Of a stretch of DNA of 64,000 nt, positions 29,549-38,395 are shown piece by piece. The stretch is from Prodigiosinella confusarubida (GTDB taxonomy: Bacteria > Pseudomonadota > Gammaproteobacteria > Enterobacterales > Enterobacteriaceae), in assembly GCF_002847015.1 (NCBI RefSeq), contig NZ_CP025085.1, positions 2,294,001 through 2,358,000 on the forward strand, in the 5' to 3' direction. Made by a program: the position numbers and the translations under genes. The notes under the pieces are model-generated. The model saw only the letters and a program-made list of their open reading frames with translations, had not been told where the DNA came from and did not search any database. Numbering within the stretch: position 1 is the first letter of the stretch; each line of letters opens with the position of its first letter.

Positions 29549-30170
29549 TCGGATTCAGCGTTACAGTGCGTCTGAGCGCATCAATCATTGGATTGTGGCT
29601 TTCTGTTTTGTGTTTGCCGCACTCAGTGGGTTGGGATTTTTCTTTCCATCACTAAACTGGCTGATGAACATTCTGGGTACGCCACAGCTGGCACGGGTTC
29701 TGCACCCGTTTATTGGTGTGGTGATGTTTGCGGCGTTTCTGTTGATGTTTTTCCGTTACTGGAAGCATAACCTGATTCAGCGTGACGACATCGAATGGGC
29801 TAAAAATATCCATAAGGTTGCTGGAAATCAGGAAGTTGGCGACACAGGTAGATATAATTTCGGCCAGAAATGCGTGTTCTGGCTGGCTATTTCCAGTCTG
29901 TTGTTGCTGTTGGCGAGTGGTGTCGTTATCTGGCGTCCCTATTTTGCCGGCGCTTTCCCGATTCCGGCTATTCGCCTGGCCTTGCTGGTTCACTCAGTTT
30001 CAGCGGTCGTGTTGATCCTGGTCATTATGGTTCACATTTATGCGGCGTTATGGGTCAAGGGAACCATTACGGCGATGGTTGAAGGCTGGGTATCGACATC
30101 CTGGGCGAAGAAACATCACCCACGCTGGTATCGTGAAATTCAACGTAAACAACAGGAAAATAAACCCTGA
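29535..30170 (+). CDS. fdnI: Formate dehydrogenase-N cytochrome b556 subunit
   Basis: A 211-residue membrane protein with four hydrophobic segments. Candidate haem ligands are histidines in [24 protein letters not shown] and MVHIYAAL. It passes electrons to menaquinone on the cytoplasmic side. ATG at 29535 gives the [11 protein letters not shown] start; an upstream in-frame start at 29502 lies inside fdnH. Its stop overlaps the fdhE start (TGATG). Confidence 0.94.
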   Translation: MKKSNRIQRYSASERINHWIVAFCFVFAALSGLGFFFPSLNWLMNILGTPQLARVLHPFIGVVMFAAFLLMFFRYWKHNLIQRDDIEWAKNIHKVAGNQEVGDTGRYNFGQKCVFWLAISSLLLLLASGVVIWRPYFAGAFPIPAIRLALLVHSVSAVVLILVIMVHIYAALWVKGTITAMVEGWVSTSWAKKHHPRWYREIQRKQQENKP

Positions 30171-31096
30171 TGAGTATTCGTATTGTTCCTCAGGAACAGT
30201 TAACCGGTAATGAACAATCATCTACGGTGGGCGCAATCCCACCGCTGCTTTTTGCCAATCTGAAAAGTCTGTATAGCAGTCGCGTCGAGCGGTTGCGCCA
30301 ACTGGCGGAAAACAACCCGCTAAGCGACTACCTGCATTTTGCCGCTACGGTAGTTGACGCCCAGCAGACCGTACTGCATGACCATCCGTTGCAAATGGAT
30401 TTAACCGACATTCTGCAAAAAGCAGCCGGTCGCCCACCGCTGGATATTGCGACTTTCCCCCGCAATACCCATTGGCATACTTTGTTGCAGGCACTGATTG
30501 AAACGCTGAAACCAGACGCCAGCGGTCAGGTGTTATCGACGCTGGAAAATCTGGAAAAAATGCCAGTGCAGGAATGGGAAGCCATGGCTTCAGCATTATT
30601 CAATCATGAATTTACGGCGGAAAGTAATGACAAAGCCCCCTTTATCTGGGCTGCGCTCTCTCTTTACTGGGCGCAGATGGCAAGTCAGATGCCGGGTAAG
30701 GCTCGGGCCGAACAGGGTGAACATCGTCAGTTTTGCCCCGTGTGTGGCAGCATGCCGGTTTCCGGCGTGGTGCAGTTAGGTACCACCAGCGGTCTGCGTT
30801 ATTTGCACTGTAATCTGTGTGAAACGGAATGGCACATGGTGCGTGTGAAATGCAGTAACTGTGAGCAATCCGGCGATCTCAACTATTGGTCGCTGGATAA
30901 CGAGCAGTCGGCGATTAAGGCTGAAAGTTGTGGTGACTGTGGTACTTATCTGAAAATCCTGTACCAGGAAAAGGATCATCGCGTCGAAGCCGTCGCAGAC
31001 GATCTGGCTTCGTTGGTACTGGATGTCAAAATGGAAGAGGAAGGTTTTGCGCGCAGTAGTATCAATCCTTTCCTGTTCCCGGAAAGTATGAATTAA
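30170..31096 (+). CDS. fdhE: Formate dehydrogenase accessory protein FdhE
   Basis: A 308-residue cytoplasmic protein needed for active respiratory formate dehydrogenases; in E. coli it interacts with the catalytic subunits. Four metal-binding CxxC pairs are visible: CPVCG, CNLC, CSNC and CGDC, between about residues 185 and 265. In E. coli fdhE belongs to the fdo operon, so this fdn-like set with fdhE attached combines features of both. A strong hairpin follows the stop. Confidence 0.94.
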   Translation: MSIRIVPQEQLTGNEQSSTVGAIPPLLFANLKSLYSSRVERLRQLAENNPLSDYLHFAATVVDAQQTVLHDHPLQMDLTDILQKAAGRPPLDIATFPRNTHWHTLLQALIETLKPDASGQVLSTLENLEKMPVQEWEAMASALFNHEFTAESNDKAPFIWAALSLYWAQMASQMPGKARAEQGEHRQFCPVCGSMPVSGVVQLGTTSGLRYLHCNLCETEWHMVRVKCSNCEQSGDLNYWSLDNEQSAIKAESCGDCGTYLKILYQEKDHRVEAVADDLASLVLDVKMEEEGFARSSINPFLFPESMN

Positions 31097-31102
31097 TGTT
31101 TA

Positions 31103-31145
31103 AAGACGCCCGGTTCTTATTTTAGAACCGGGGGCCGTCTGTTTG
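31103..31145 (+). terminator. Terminator after fdhE
   Basis: AGACG..CCCGGTTCT pairs with AGAACCGGG..CGTCT around TATTTT, followed by GTTTGTTT. It lies just beyond fdhE and abuts the convergent rpiB gene, which may also use it. Confidence 0.8.
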
Positions 31146-31146
31146 T

Positions 31147-31602
31147 TTATCCCTTCATGTGCTGCGAATGCTCTATCGCGCTGATCTGATCGATCCGTTC
31201 CTGATGTCGTCCGCCCTCAAAACGGGCACTGAGCCACTGATCAATAATCATTTTTGCCATCTCTGAACCAATAACCCGTGCGCCCATAGCCAATATATTG
31301 GTGTTGTTATGTTCGCGTGACAGTTTGGCTGAATAGGGTTCGCTACAGGCAACCGCACGGATACCGGTCATTTTGTTAGCCGCAATCGAGATACCGATTC
31401 CCGTTCCACAGATGAGAATGCCCAGCTCGACTTCACCTGCAATGATGGATTCTGCAACTTTACGTGCATAAATCGGATAATCCGTTCTCGTACTGGAGTT
31501 TGTTCCCACATCAATAACCTCAATACCCTGGGATGATAGGTACTGAATGATGCCACTTTTCATGTCAAAACCAACGTGGTCACTGCCGATTGCCATCTTC
31601 AT
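31147..31602 (-). CDS. rpiB: Ribose-5-phosphate isomerase B / allose-6-phosphate isomerase
   Basis: A 151-residue enzyme of the RpiB/LacAB family. GSDHVGFDMK near the N-terminus, the catalytic cysteine in ICGTGIGISIAANK, and CSEPYSAKLSREHN are conserved. It interconverts ribose-5-phosphate and ribulose-5-phosphate and, as part of allose use, allose-6-phosphate and allulose-6-phosphate. As in E. coli it is divergent from rpiR and next to the als genes. The ATG at 31602 and one two codons later are both possible. Confidence 0.94.
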   Translation of the reverse strand: MKMAIGSDHVGFDMKSGIIQYLSSQGIEVIDVGTNSSTRTDYPIYARKVAESIIAGEVELGILICGTGIGISIAANKMTGIRAVACSEPYSAKLSREHNNTNILAMGARVIGSEMAKMIIDQWLSARFEGGRHQERIDQISAIEHSQHMKG

Positions 31603-31686
31603 AAGTGTCAGTTCCTGCTGTATCAGAGGTGAGTTATAGGCCAGCCAGTGGGTCTGTGCTGACCGAGAGTGGCTTATCGATTTATT

Positions 31687-31711
31687 TTCACAAATAAATT
31701 AATTTTGTGAA
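31687..31711. promoter_or_regulatory. Inverted repeat, candidate RpiR (AlsR) operator
   Basis: TTCACAAA-N9-TTTGTGAA is a perfect inverted repeat about 85 bases upstream of rpiB. The half TTTGTGAAGTTT recurs at 31943-31954, 68 bases upstream of rpiR. AT-rich palindromes of this sort are usual for RpiR-family repressors. Confidence 0.5.
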
Positions 31712-31758
31712 GTTTATAGGATTGAAACCCATGTTCACAACTGATTTTCTGAGCATTC

Positions 31759-31789
31759 ATATGATGATAATCAGTTTGATATGATGATA
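31759..31789. repeat. Pair of 11-base direct repeats in the rpiB-rpiR gap
   Basis: ATATGATGATA occurs at 31759-31769 and 31779-31789, exactly 20 bases apart, so both face the same side of the helix. This could be a tandem regulator site in the divergent promoter region. The rest of the 419-base gap is AT-rich with no gene. Confidence 0.5.
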
Positions 31790-32021
31790 GATAACGAATG
31801 ATTCATCGTGGCTGTTTGCTGAAATAATCAACATATTATTGATTTTAATAAAAAATAATAATTTATCTCATCTGTAATGGTGCGATTGGCTCCATTGAGC
31901 GATATCTTTTCATGAATTTTATTAATTTATAAAAAAACAATATTTGTGAAGTTTGTTGCATATTTTTACTATCAGATATGGTGTTATTATTACCGGGATA
32001 TGGATAAACCAGGTAATAACA

Positions 32022-32900
32022 ATGAGCGAAACTGAATCAGAGAAAACGATCCCCAGGGGTATAAGCATTGCGCCTTATATTCGTATGAAGCAGGAAGGCA
32101 TGACGGCGAATGAAAGCCGGATCGCCGAATGGTTTCTGGCGACGGGTAATGTCGGTGACAGTACAGCGATTAAAGACGTCGCCAATGCGTTGAATGTGTC
32201 AGAAGCGATGATAGTCAAGGTATCGAAAATTCTTGGGTTCAGTGGTTTCAGGCAGCTAAGAAGCGCCATTGTCGAATATTTTGAGCATGCGGCACATGAC
32301 TCATCTGCGGAGCTGTCACTGACGGATAGCCCGGAAGATGCAATTAACAAAGTGTTTAATCTGACGCTGCGAACGATTGCCGAAGGACAAACTATCGTTA
32401 ACCCGGAAGAGATATACCAGGCTGCCAGACTATTTTATAGCGCAAATCAGCGAGAGTTATATGGCGTAGGCGGTTCCAATTCGATATGCGCTGATATACA
32501 GCATAAGTTTTTACGCATTGGTGTGCGCTGTAATGCTTATCAGGATGCTCACATCATGATGATGTCGGCGTCGATGCTTAAACCAACGGATGTTGTATTA
32601 GTGGTATCACATTCTGGGCGCACCAGTGATTTGATGAAAGCGGTCTCTATCGCCAAGAATAATGATGCAAAAATAATTTGCATCACACATAGCGCCAATT
32701 CCCCCATTGCCAAATTGGCTGATTTTAATATTTGTTCGCCTGCACCTGAGACACCCCTGTTAGGGAGAAATGCCTCTGCACGTATTTTGCAGTTAACTTT
32801 GTTAGATGCATTTTTTGTTTCAGTAGCACGGCTGGATATTGAGACTTCCAGTAAAAATCTGGAGAAAACCAGTGCTATTGCGAGTTATCTAAAGCTTTAG
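32022..32900 (+). CDS. rpiR: HTH-type repressor RpiR (AlsR)
   Basis: A 292-residue regulator. The N-terminal RpiR helix-turn-helix domain contains AIKDVANALNVSEAMIVKVSK, and the C-terminal SIS sugar-phosphate domain contains GVGGSNSICADIQHKFLRIG and VVSHSGRTSDLMK. It is strongly similar to E. coli RpiR, which represses rpiB and the als operon and is relieved by allose. ATG at 32022 is chosen because MSETESEKTIPRGISIAPY matches the known N-terminus; the open frame extends to 31953. In E. coli alsB follows directly; here a palindromic repeat separates them. Confidence 0.94.
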   Translation: MSETESEKTIPRGISIAPYIRMKQEGMTANESRIAEWFLATGNVGDSTAIKDVANALNVSEAMIVKVSKILGFSGFRQLRSAIVEYFEHAAHDSSAELSLTDSPEDAINKVFNLTLRTIAEGQTIVNPEEIYQAARLFYSANQRELYGVGGSNSICADIQHKFLRIGVRCNAYQDAHIMMMSASMLKPTDVVLVVSHSGRTSDLMKAVSIAKNNDAKIICITHSANSPIAKLADFNICSPAPETPLLGRNASARILQLTLLDAFFVSVARLDIETSSKNLEKTSAIASYLKL

Positions 32901-32910
32901 CATTCATAAC

Positions 32911-33038
32911 TATGCCCAAATAGATATCAAAATGCAGAAAGGTAGCAACCGAGTTAATTCCTGAAAACTTACGCTGATAAGTGACAAGGGTTAGCGAGGC
33001 AAGGCAACGCCTCTGTAACTTGAAAGATGACGGGTATA
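32911..33038 (-). repeat. Dispersed palindromic repeat, copy D
   Basis: A 128-base member bounded by TATGCCCAAATAGATATCAA and GATGACGGGTATA, between rpiR and alsB. It ends 6 bases before the alsB ribosome site (GGAG), so it may form part of the alsB leader. The central part is diverged from copies A and F. Confidence 0.75.
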
Positions 33039-33056
33039 TCTCACGGAGAAAGAGTA

Positions 33057-33989
33057 ATGAATACGCTATTGAAAACGACGGGTGCCGCACTATTGGGATT
33101 ATGTTTTTCTGCCATGGCTCACGCTGCCGATTATGCCGTCATTCTTAAAACGTTATCAAATCCTTACTGGGTTGAAATGAAAGGCGGAATAGAGAAAGAA
33201 GCCAAAGACCTTGGTGTCACGGTGGACATATTTGCTTCCGCTTCTGAAGGTGATTTTCAGGCACAGATGCAGTTATTCGAAGATCTGGTAAATAAAAACT
33301 ATAAAGGTATCGCTTTCGCGCCGTTGTCTGCATCTAATCTGGTGATTCCGGTATCCAAAGCGTATCAGAAGGGTATTCGTTTGGTTAATTTGGATGAAAA
33401 GATAAATCTTAATAATCTGGCGAAAGCTCACGGTAATGTATCGGCATTTATCACTACAGATAATCAGGCTGTCGGTGAGAAAGGAGCAAAATTCATTATA
33501 AGTCGACTAGGCACTCAAGGGGGTGATGTCGCCATTATTGAAGGTAAAGCAGGTAATGTTTCCGGCGATGCCAGAAGAACCGGAGCAATGATAGCTTTTA
33601 AGGCCGATCCCGCGATTAAACTTGTTGCCAGCCAACCTGCGGATTGGGATCGAATTAAAGCCCTTGATGTTGCCACCAACGTATTACAACGGCACCCGAA
33701 CCTGAAGGCATTTTATTGTGCTAACGACACCATGGCCATGGGTGTAGCACAGGCTGTAGCGAATGCTGGCAAGACCGGCAAGGTTATTGTCGTGGGAACG
33801 GATGGCATACCGGAAGCCCGTAAAATGATAAGTGAAGGCACATTAACTGCAACGGTTGCCCAAAACCCTGCTGATATTGGTGCATCGGGCCTGAAGTTAT
33901 TGGTTGACGCTGTGAAGTCGGGCAAACAGATTCCTTTGGGTCAGGCACCTAAAGTCGAAATGGTTGATTCAGTATTAGTGACAAAATAA
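33057..33989 (+). CDS. alsB: D-allose-binding periplasmic protein
   Basis: A 310-residue sugar-binding protein of the ribose-binding class with a signal peptide cut near AHAADYAV (about residue 23). DYAVILKTLSNPYWVEMKGG, SEGDFQAQMQLFEDL, TDNQAVGEKGAKFI and CANDTMAMG are shared with E. coli AlsB. It presents D-allose to the AlsA/AlsC transporter. ATG at 33057 directly precedes the signal peptide; the open frame begins at 33027 inside repeat copy D. Confidence 0.94.
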   Translation: MNTLLKTTGAALLGLCFSAMAHAADYAVILKTLSNPYWVEMKGGIEKEAKDLGVTVDIFASASEGDFQAQMQLFEDLVNKNYKGIAFAPLSASNLVIPVSKAYQKGIRLVNLDEKINLNNLAKAHGNVSAFITTDNQAVGEKGAKFIISRLGTQGGDVAIIEGKAGNVSGDARRTGAMIAFKADPAIKLVASQPADWDRIKALDVATNVLQRHPNLKAFYCANDTMAMGVAQAVANAGKTGKVIVVGTDGIPEARKMISEGTLTATVAQNPADIGASGLKLLVDAVKSGKQIPLGQAPKVEMVDSVLVTK

Positions 33990-33999
33990 TCGTACCTGG

Positions 34000-34023
34000 A
34001 GACGGTAAAAGAACTTGCCGTCT
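34000..34023 (+). other. Intercistronic hairpin between alsB and alsA
   Basis: AGACGG pairs with CCGTCT around a 12-base loop just after alsB. Such hairpins often protect the message of the abundant binding protein relative to the rest of the operon. Confidence 0.5.
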
Positions 34024-34047
34024 TAAATCACTAATCCGGGGAGTTAT

Positions 34048-35580
34048 ATGACCATTCCATATATTAAGATGGAAGGGATCGGTAAGTCTTTTGGTCCAGT
34101 CCATGCATTAAGTTCTGTCAATATAGCGATTAACTCAGGAGAAATACATGCGCTATTAGGTGAAAATGGCGCCGGGAAATCAACTCTCATGAAAATACTG
34201 TCAGGGGGATATGAACCGGATAGTGGTCATATATTTATTGACGGTAATGAGTATGGAAAGATAGACCATAAACTGGCGGCAAAACTCGGAATAGGGATTA
34301 TTTATCAAGAGTTAAGTGTCATTGATGAACTGACGGTGATGGAAAATCTATTTATTGGAAAATTACCGGTAAAACGTTTTTGTGGCATCAATGTTGTTCA
34401 TTGGCAAGAGATGAAAAAACGTGCCGCAATGATGTTGCTCCGGGTAGGGCTAAAGGTCGATCTGTTTGAGAAAGTTGGGAATTTGTCAATCAGCCATAAA
34501 CAGATGTTGGAAATTGCCAAAACCCTGATGCTGGATGCCAAAGTTATTATTATGGATGAACCGACTTCATCCTTGACCAGTAAAGAAGTTGAGTATCTTT
34601 TTATTTTAATAAAACGATTAAAACAGGAAGGGAAAAGTATCATTTATATTTCCCATAAGCTGAATGAAACCAGAAAAATTTGTGACCGTTTCACGGTGCT
34701 GAAAGATGGAAGTAGCGTGTGTTCAGGGGAAATTAGCGATGTCAGTAATGACGATATTGTCAGGCTGATGGTAGGAAGAGAGCTTCAGAATAAATTTACT
34801 GCGATAAAAGAAAAAACGGGTACGGTAAACGAGCCGGTTATTTTCGAAGTCAGGGATATTACCAGTAAAGATAAACGACGTGTGAGGAATATCTCTTTTC
34901 AAGTAAAGAAAGGTGAAATTTTGGGATTCGCCGGATTGGTAGGTTCGGGACGTACCGAGTTTATGAATTGCATTTTTGGTGCGGAGCCTATCAGCTCTGG
35001 TCAGGTTTTACTGAACGGTGTGGAGATAACGCCTCGCTCGCCACTTGATGCGTTAAAGAAAGGCATGGGATATATCACCGAAAGTCGAAGAGAGAATGGT
35101 TTTTTTGACAATTTCTCAATTGAACAGAATATGGCAATCAGTAAAAGCCTGAAAGAGGGTGGATATAAAGGCGCAATAGGTTCGGTTAACCGTCATGATG
35201 AGAAACGCATAGCCGAAGAGCAAAGAAAATTATTGTCGTTAAAGTGCCGTTCTGTGGACCAGAATATTACTGAGTTATCGGGCGGTAATCAGCAGAAAGT
35301 CCTTATCTCAAAATGGTTGTGTTGCGATCCGCAGGTAATGATTTTTGATGAACCGACACGGGGTATTGATGTCGGTGCCAAAGCGGAAATTTATAAAGTT
35401 ATGCGCGAACTTACCTTACAGGGGAAAACAATATTAATGGTTTCTTCCGAATTGCCAGAGATTATGTCTGTTTGTGACCGTATAGCCATATTTTGTGAAG
35501 GGACGCTTGCCAATATATTGGTTAATGAAGATGGGCTCTCGGAGCAAGATATTATGAAATGGGCTCTGCCAAATGATTGA
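34048..35580 (+). CDS. alsA: D-allose ABC transporter ATP-binding protein
   Basis: A 510-residue double-ATPase of the RbsA/MglA type. Domain 1 has GENGAGKST (near residue 40), the signature region NLSISHKQM and IIMDEPTSSL. Domain 2 has GLVGSGRTE in place of a full Walker A, the usual degenerate second site, with LSGGNQQKV and FDEPTRGIDVG. It energises uptake of D-allose with AlsC and AlsB. The upstream CCGGGGAG acts as ribosome site. alsC starts 5 bases after the stop. Confidence 0.94.
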   Translation: MTIPYIKMEGIGKSFGPVHALSSVNIAINSGEIHALLGENGAGKSTLMKILSGGYEPDSGHIFIDGNEYGKIDHKLAAKLGIGIIYQELSVIDELTVMENLFIGKLPVKRFCGINVVHWQEMKKRAAMMLLRVGLKVDLFEKVGNLSISHKQMLEIAKTLMLDAKVIIMDEPTSSLTSKEVEYLFILIKRLKQEGKSIIYISHKLNETRKICDRFTVLKDGSSVCSGEISDVSNDDIVRLMVGRELQNKFTAIKEKTGTVNEPVIFEVRDITSKDKRRVRNISFQVKKGEILGFAGLVGSGRTEFMNCIFGAEPISSGQVLLNGVEITPRSPLDALKKGMGYITESRRENGFFDNFSIEQNMAISKSLKEGGYKGAIGSVNRHDEKRIAEEQRKLLSLKCRSVDQNITELSGGNQQKVLISKWLCCDPQVMIFDEPTRGIDVGAKAEIYKVMRELTLQGKTILMVSSELPEIMSVCDRIAIFCEGTLANILVNEDGLSEQDIMKWALPND

Positions 35581-35585
35581 GGATT

Positions 35586-36539
35586 ATGTCAATGTCAGAA
35601 TCAACATTTAATTTCCCTCGCTTTTGGGAAAAGTATGGCACGTTTTTTATATTGGCCATTATCGTTGCGATTTTTGGTGGTATTTCAAGCGAGTATTTTT
35701 TAACGACGAGTAATATCAGCCAGATATTTGTACAGAGTTCCGTTACCGTTTTAATCGGCATGGGGGAATTTTTTGCCATCCTTATTGCAGGTATCGACTT
35801 ATCCGTTGGCGCGATTCTCGCTTTATCAGGTATGGTTACGGCCAAGCTAATGCTGGCTGGATTCGATCCCTTCCTGGCGGCGTTGATTGGCGGTGTCATC
35901 GTCGGGGGCGGTTTGGGGGCGATTAATGGTCTTTTGGTCAATTGGACCAGACTGCATCCTTTTATTATTACGCTGGGAACTAACGCCATATTCAGAGGGA
36001 TGACATTGGTTATCTCTGATGCTAATTCCGTTTATGGTTTTTCTTTCGGTTTTGTTAATTTCTTTGCTAAATCGTTATTAGGTATTCCGATGCCGGTTAT
36101 TTTCTCACTGGTTGTGGCGATTATTCTATGGTTCATTACCGCACATACCCGGCTTGGTAGAAACATTTATGCTTTGGGAGGAAATAAAAATTCGGCATTT
36201 TTCTCAGGAATAGATGTCAAGTTTCATGTGCTGATCGTTTTTGTTATCTCTGGAATATGCGCCGGTCTGGCGGGCGTCGTATCAACGGCACGGCTTGGTG
36301 CGGCAGAGCCATTGGCTGGTATGGGATTTGAGACTTATGCCATCGCCAGTGCGATTATCGGCGGAACCAGTTTCTTTGGCGGAAAAGGGCGCGTTTTTTC
36401 GGTCGTTATTGGCGGGTTGATTATAGGTACTATCAATAATGGGCTCAATATTCTCCAGGTACAGACATATTATCAATTAGTGGTCATGGGCGGTTTGATT
36501 ATTGCGGCAGTGGCACTCGATCGACTGATTAGTAAATAG
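35586..36539 (+). CDS. alsC: D-allose ABC transporter permease
   Basis: A hydrophobic permease of about 317 residues with roughly ten membrane segments, similar over its whole length to E. coli AlsC (for example FWEKYGTFFILAIIVAIFG, GIDLSVGAILALSGMVTAKL and LGAAEPLAGMGFETYAIAS). ATG at 35586 and ATG at 35592 are both reasonable; GAGG lies just upstream. A TTG at 35577 that overlaps the alsA stop is less likely. Confidence 0.93.
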   Translation: MSMSESTFNFPRFWEKYGTFFILAIIVAIFGGISSEYFLTTSNISQIFVQSSVTVLIGMGEFFAILIAGIDLSVGAILALSGMVTAKLMLAGFDPFLAALIGGVIVGGGLGAINGLLVNWTRLHPFIITLGTNAIFRGMTLVISDANSVYGFSFGFVNFFAKSLLGIPMPVIFSLVVAIILWFITAHTRLGRNIYALGGNKNSAFFSGIDVKFHVLIVFVISGICAGLAGVVSTARLGAAEPLAGMGFETYAIASAIIGGTSFFGGKGRVFSVVIGGLIIGTINNGLNILQVQTYYQLVVMGGLIIAAVALDRLISK

Positions 36540-36548
36540 GAATAGAAG

Positions 36549-37223
36549 ATGAAAATTTCCCCTTCATTAATGTGTATGGATCTGTCTAAATTTAAAGAGC
36601 AGATAGAATTCATTGATAGTCATGCTGATTATTTCCATATTGATATTATGGATGGTCATTTTGTACCGAATTTGACATTGTCGCCATTTTTTGTACAGCA
36701 AGTAAAGAAAATAGCCAGTAAGCCATTGGATTGTCATCTGATGGTGATGAATCCACAAGATTATATTGAACCGTTGGCTAAAGCGGGCGCCGGATTCATC
36801 ACATTGCATCCGGAAACCTTATCTGGCCAGGCATTTCGTCTCATAGATAAAGTCAGATCGCTTAATATGCGTGTTGGTTTGATTCTGAACCCGGAAACCA
36901 CTATCGCAGCAATGCATTATTATTTGCATAAAGCGGATAAAATTACGGTCATGACGGTCGATCCAGGGTTTGCCGGTCAGAACTTTATCCCGGAAATGCT
37001 GGATAAGATTGCGGAATTAAAACATTACAGAACAAAAAATAATCTTGCCTATGAAATTGAAGTGGATGGTTCGTGCAATCAATATACCTATAAGAAGCTA
37101 ATAGATGCTGGTGCCGATGTGTTTATTGTGGGTACCTCCGGGTTATTCAACCACTCGCCGCATATTGAAAATGCCTGGGAAGTAATGAAAAGCCAGATTC
37201 AGGCGGCGCAACGCGAGGTGTAG
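36549..37223 (+). CDS. alsE: D-allulose-6-phosphate 3-epimerase
   Basis: A 224-residue TIM-barrel epimerase of the ribulose-phosphate 3-epimerase family. Metal-site elements are HIDIMDGHFVPN and DCHLMV near the N-terminus, TVDPGFAGQNF in the middle, and EVDGS near residue 175. It converts allulose-6-phosphate into fructose-6-phosphate, linking allose use to glycolysis. alsK begins one base after the stop. Confidence 0.94.
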   Translation: MKISPSLMCMDLSKFKEQIEFIDSHADYFHIDIMDGHFVPNLTLSPFFVQQVKKIASKPLDCHLMVMNPQDYIEPLAKAGAGFITLHPETLSGQAFRLIDKVRSLNMRVGLILNPETTIAAMHYYLHKADKITVMTVDPGFAGQNFIPEMLDKIAELKHYRTKNNLAYEIEVDGSCNQYTYKKLIDAGADVFIVGTSGLFNHSPHIENAWEVMKSQIQAAQREV

Positions 37224-37224
37224 C

Positions 37225-38184
37225 ATGAATGACAAACAGCCGGTTGTCGTTGGCGTGGATATGGGCGCAACGCATATACGAATATGCATACTGTCATTGA
37301 AAAATGAAGTATTGGTCACCTCACGGGAAAAAACAGATAACGTTATTCTGGCGGGGTTGGTGGATGGCATAGCAAATTTTATTCACACTTATGTAGGTGC
37401 CCGAAGCCCTATTTCTGCCATTGTTATGGGCCTTCCGGCGTTGGTAGGAAAAGATAAAAAAACGGTTATATCAACGCCGAATCTTCCTTGCCATAAAAAT
37501 GATATCGAAGGACTGGCTGAGAGGCTGGAGAATGTATTGCGATGCCCGGTATTGTTTGAGCGTGATGTCAATTTGCAGCTGTTTTATGATGTCAATGAAT
37601 TCAATTTGGTTAACAAGTTGGTATTAGGGTGCTATCTGGGAACCGGATTTGGTTTTTCTATCTGGATGAATGGTATGCCTTTTACTGGTGCCCATGGCGT
37701 CGCTGGTGAGCTTGGGCATATTCCTTATGGCAATAATAGCCGACATTGCGGTTGTGGTAATGCAGGATGTCTTGAGACGATCTGTTCAGGTGTGGCATTA
37801 CGGCGATGGTATGAAAAAGAATCAAGAGAATATGCGCTATCGGATCTTTTTATTCACGCGCAAGACGATGACGATATTATCCAGTTCATTGACGATGGTG
37901 CAAAAGCGATTGCGACGGGAATTAATCTGTTTGATCCTGATGCCGTGGTTCTGGGGGGTGGGGTAATTGATATGACCGCATTCCCGTTGGATATGCTGAT
38001 TCAGCACATCCAACGCTATATCAGGAAACCATTACCTTTTGAAACCGTCCGTTTTTTAAAAGCGTCGTCATCCGCTTTTAATGGTGCGATTGGTGCCGCC
38101 CGTTTAGGGTTAAAAGATATACCCGTCATCTCTCAGGTTGCAGGTGCGTTGGTGGCACCCAGTCATCCGAATCACTTACCTTAG
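37225..38184 (+). CDS. alsK: D-allose kinase, C-terminus encoded by a palindromic repeat
   Basis: A 319-residue ROK-family kinase. The phosphate motif VGVDMGATHIRI is at residues 9-20, the catalytic aspartate is in FERDVNLQL, GAHGVAGELGHI is near 155, and the zinc cluster CGCGNAGCLET is near 175. It makes D-allose-6-phosphate. The kinase core ends around ASSSAFNGAIGAARL. The last 21 residues (from IPVISQVAG to HPNHLP) and the stop codon are read out of repeat copy E (38118-38243), so the original end has been replaced. E. coli AlsK has about 309 residues with a different tail. Activity is probably kept, because all recognised motifs lie upstream. Confidence 0.9.
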   Translation: MNDKQPVVVGVDMGATHIRICILSLKNEVLVTSREKTDNVILAGLVDGIANFIHTYVGARSPISAIVMGLPALVGKDKKTVISTPNLPCHKNDIEGLAERLENVLRCPVLFERDVNLQLFYDVNEFNLVNKLVLGCYLGTGFGFSIWMNGMPFTGAHGVAGELGHIPYGNNSRHCGCGNAGCLETICSGVALRRWYEKESREYALSDLFIHAQDDDDIIQFIDDGAKAIATGINLFDPDAVVLGGGVIDMTAFPLDMLIQHIQRYIRKPLPFETVRFLKASSSAFNGAIGAARLGLKDIPVISQVAGALVAPSHPNHLP

Positions 38185-38243
38185 TAAGTTTATCGGGATG
38201 CTTTCATTTGCATCTTCCTGCAACTCGGCATTTATTGGGTATA
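38118..38243 (+). repeat. Dispersed palindromic repeat, copy E, overlapping the 3' end of alsK
   Basis: 126 bases from TATACCCGTCATCTCTCAGG to TTATTGGGTATA, in the same orientation as copies A and F. The first 67 bases are translated as the AlsK tail. The inverted arms could also act as a structure at the end of the als message. Confidence 0.88.
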
Positions 38244-38341
38244 GATAACGATATTAATGATTGTTGGGAAGGAAATATTTTTATCAGTAAGCGTTCTATT
38301 TGTAAGGTAATTGTGTGTCACATCAGGGAATATAATTCTAT

Positions 38342-38376
38342 AAAAAAATAGCCAGGATGTTGCTTTCCCGGCTATT
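38342..38376 (-). terminator. Terminator of the Bcr/CflA transporter gene
   Basis: Read on the minus strand, AATAGCC-GG pairs with CC-GGCTATT and is followed by TTTTT. It starts about 20 bases after the stop of the transporter gene. Confidence 0.75.
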
Positions 38377-38395
38377 CATTAAATCAGTATTCTGG

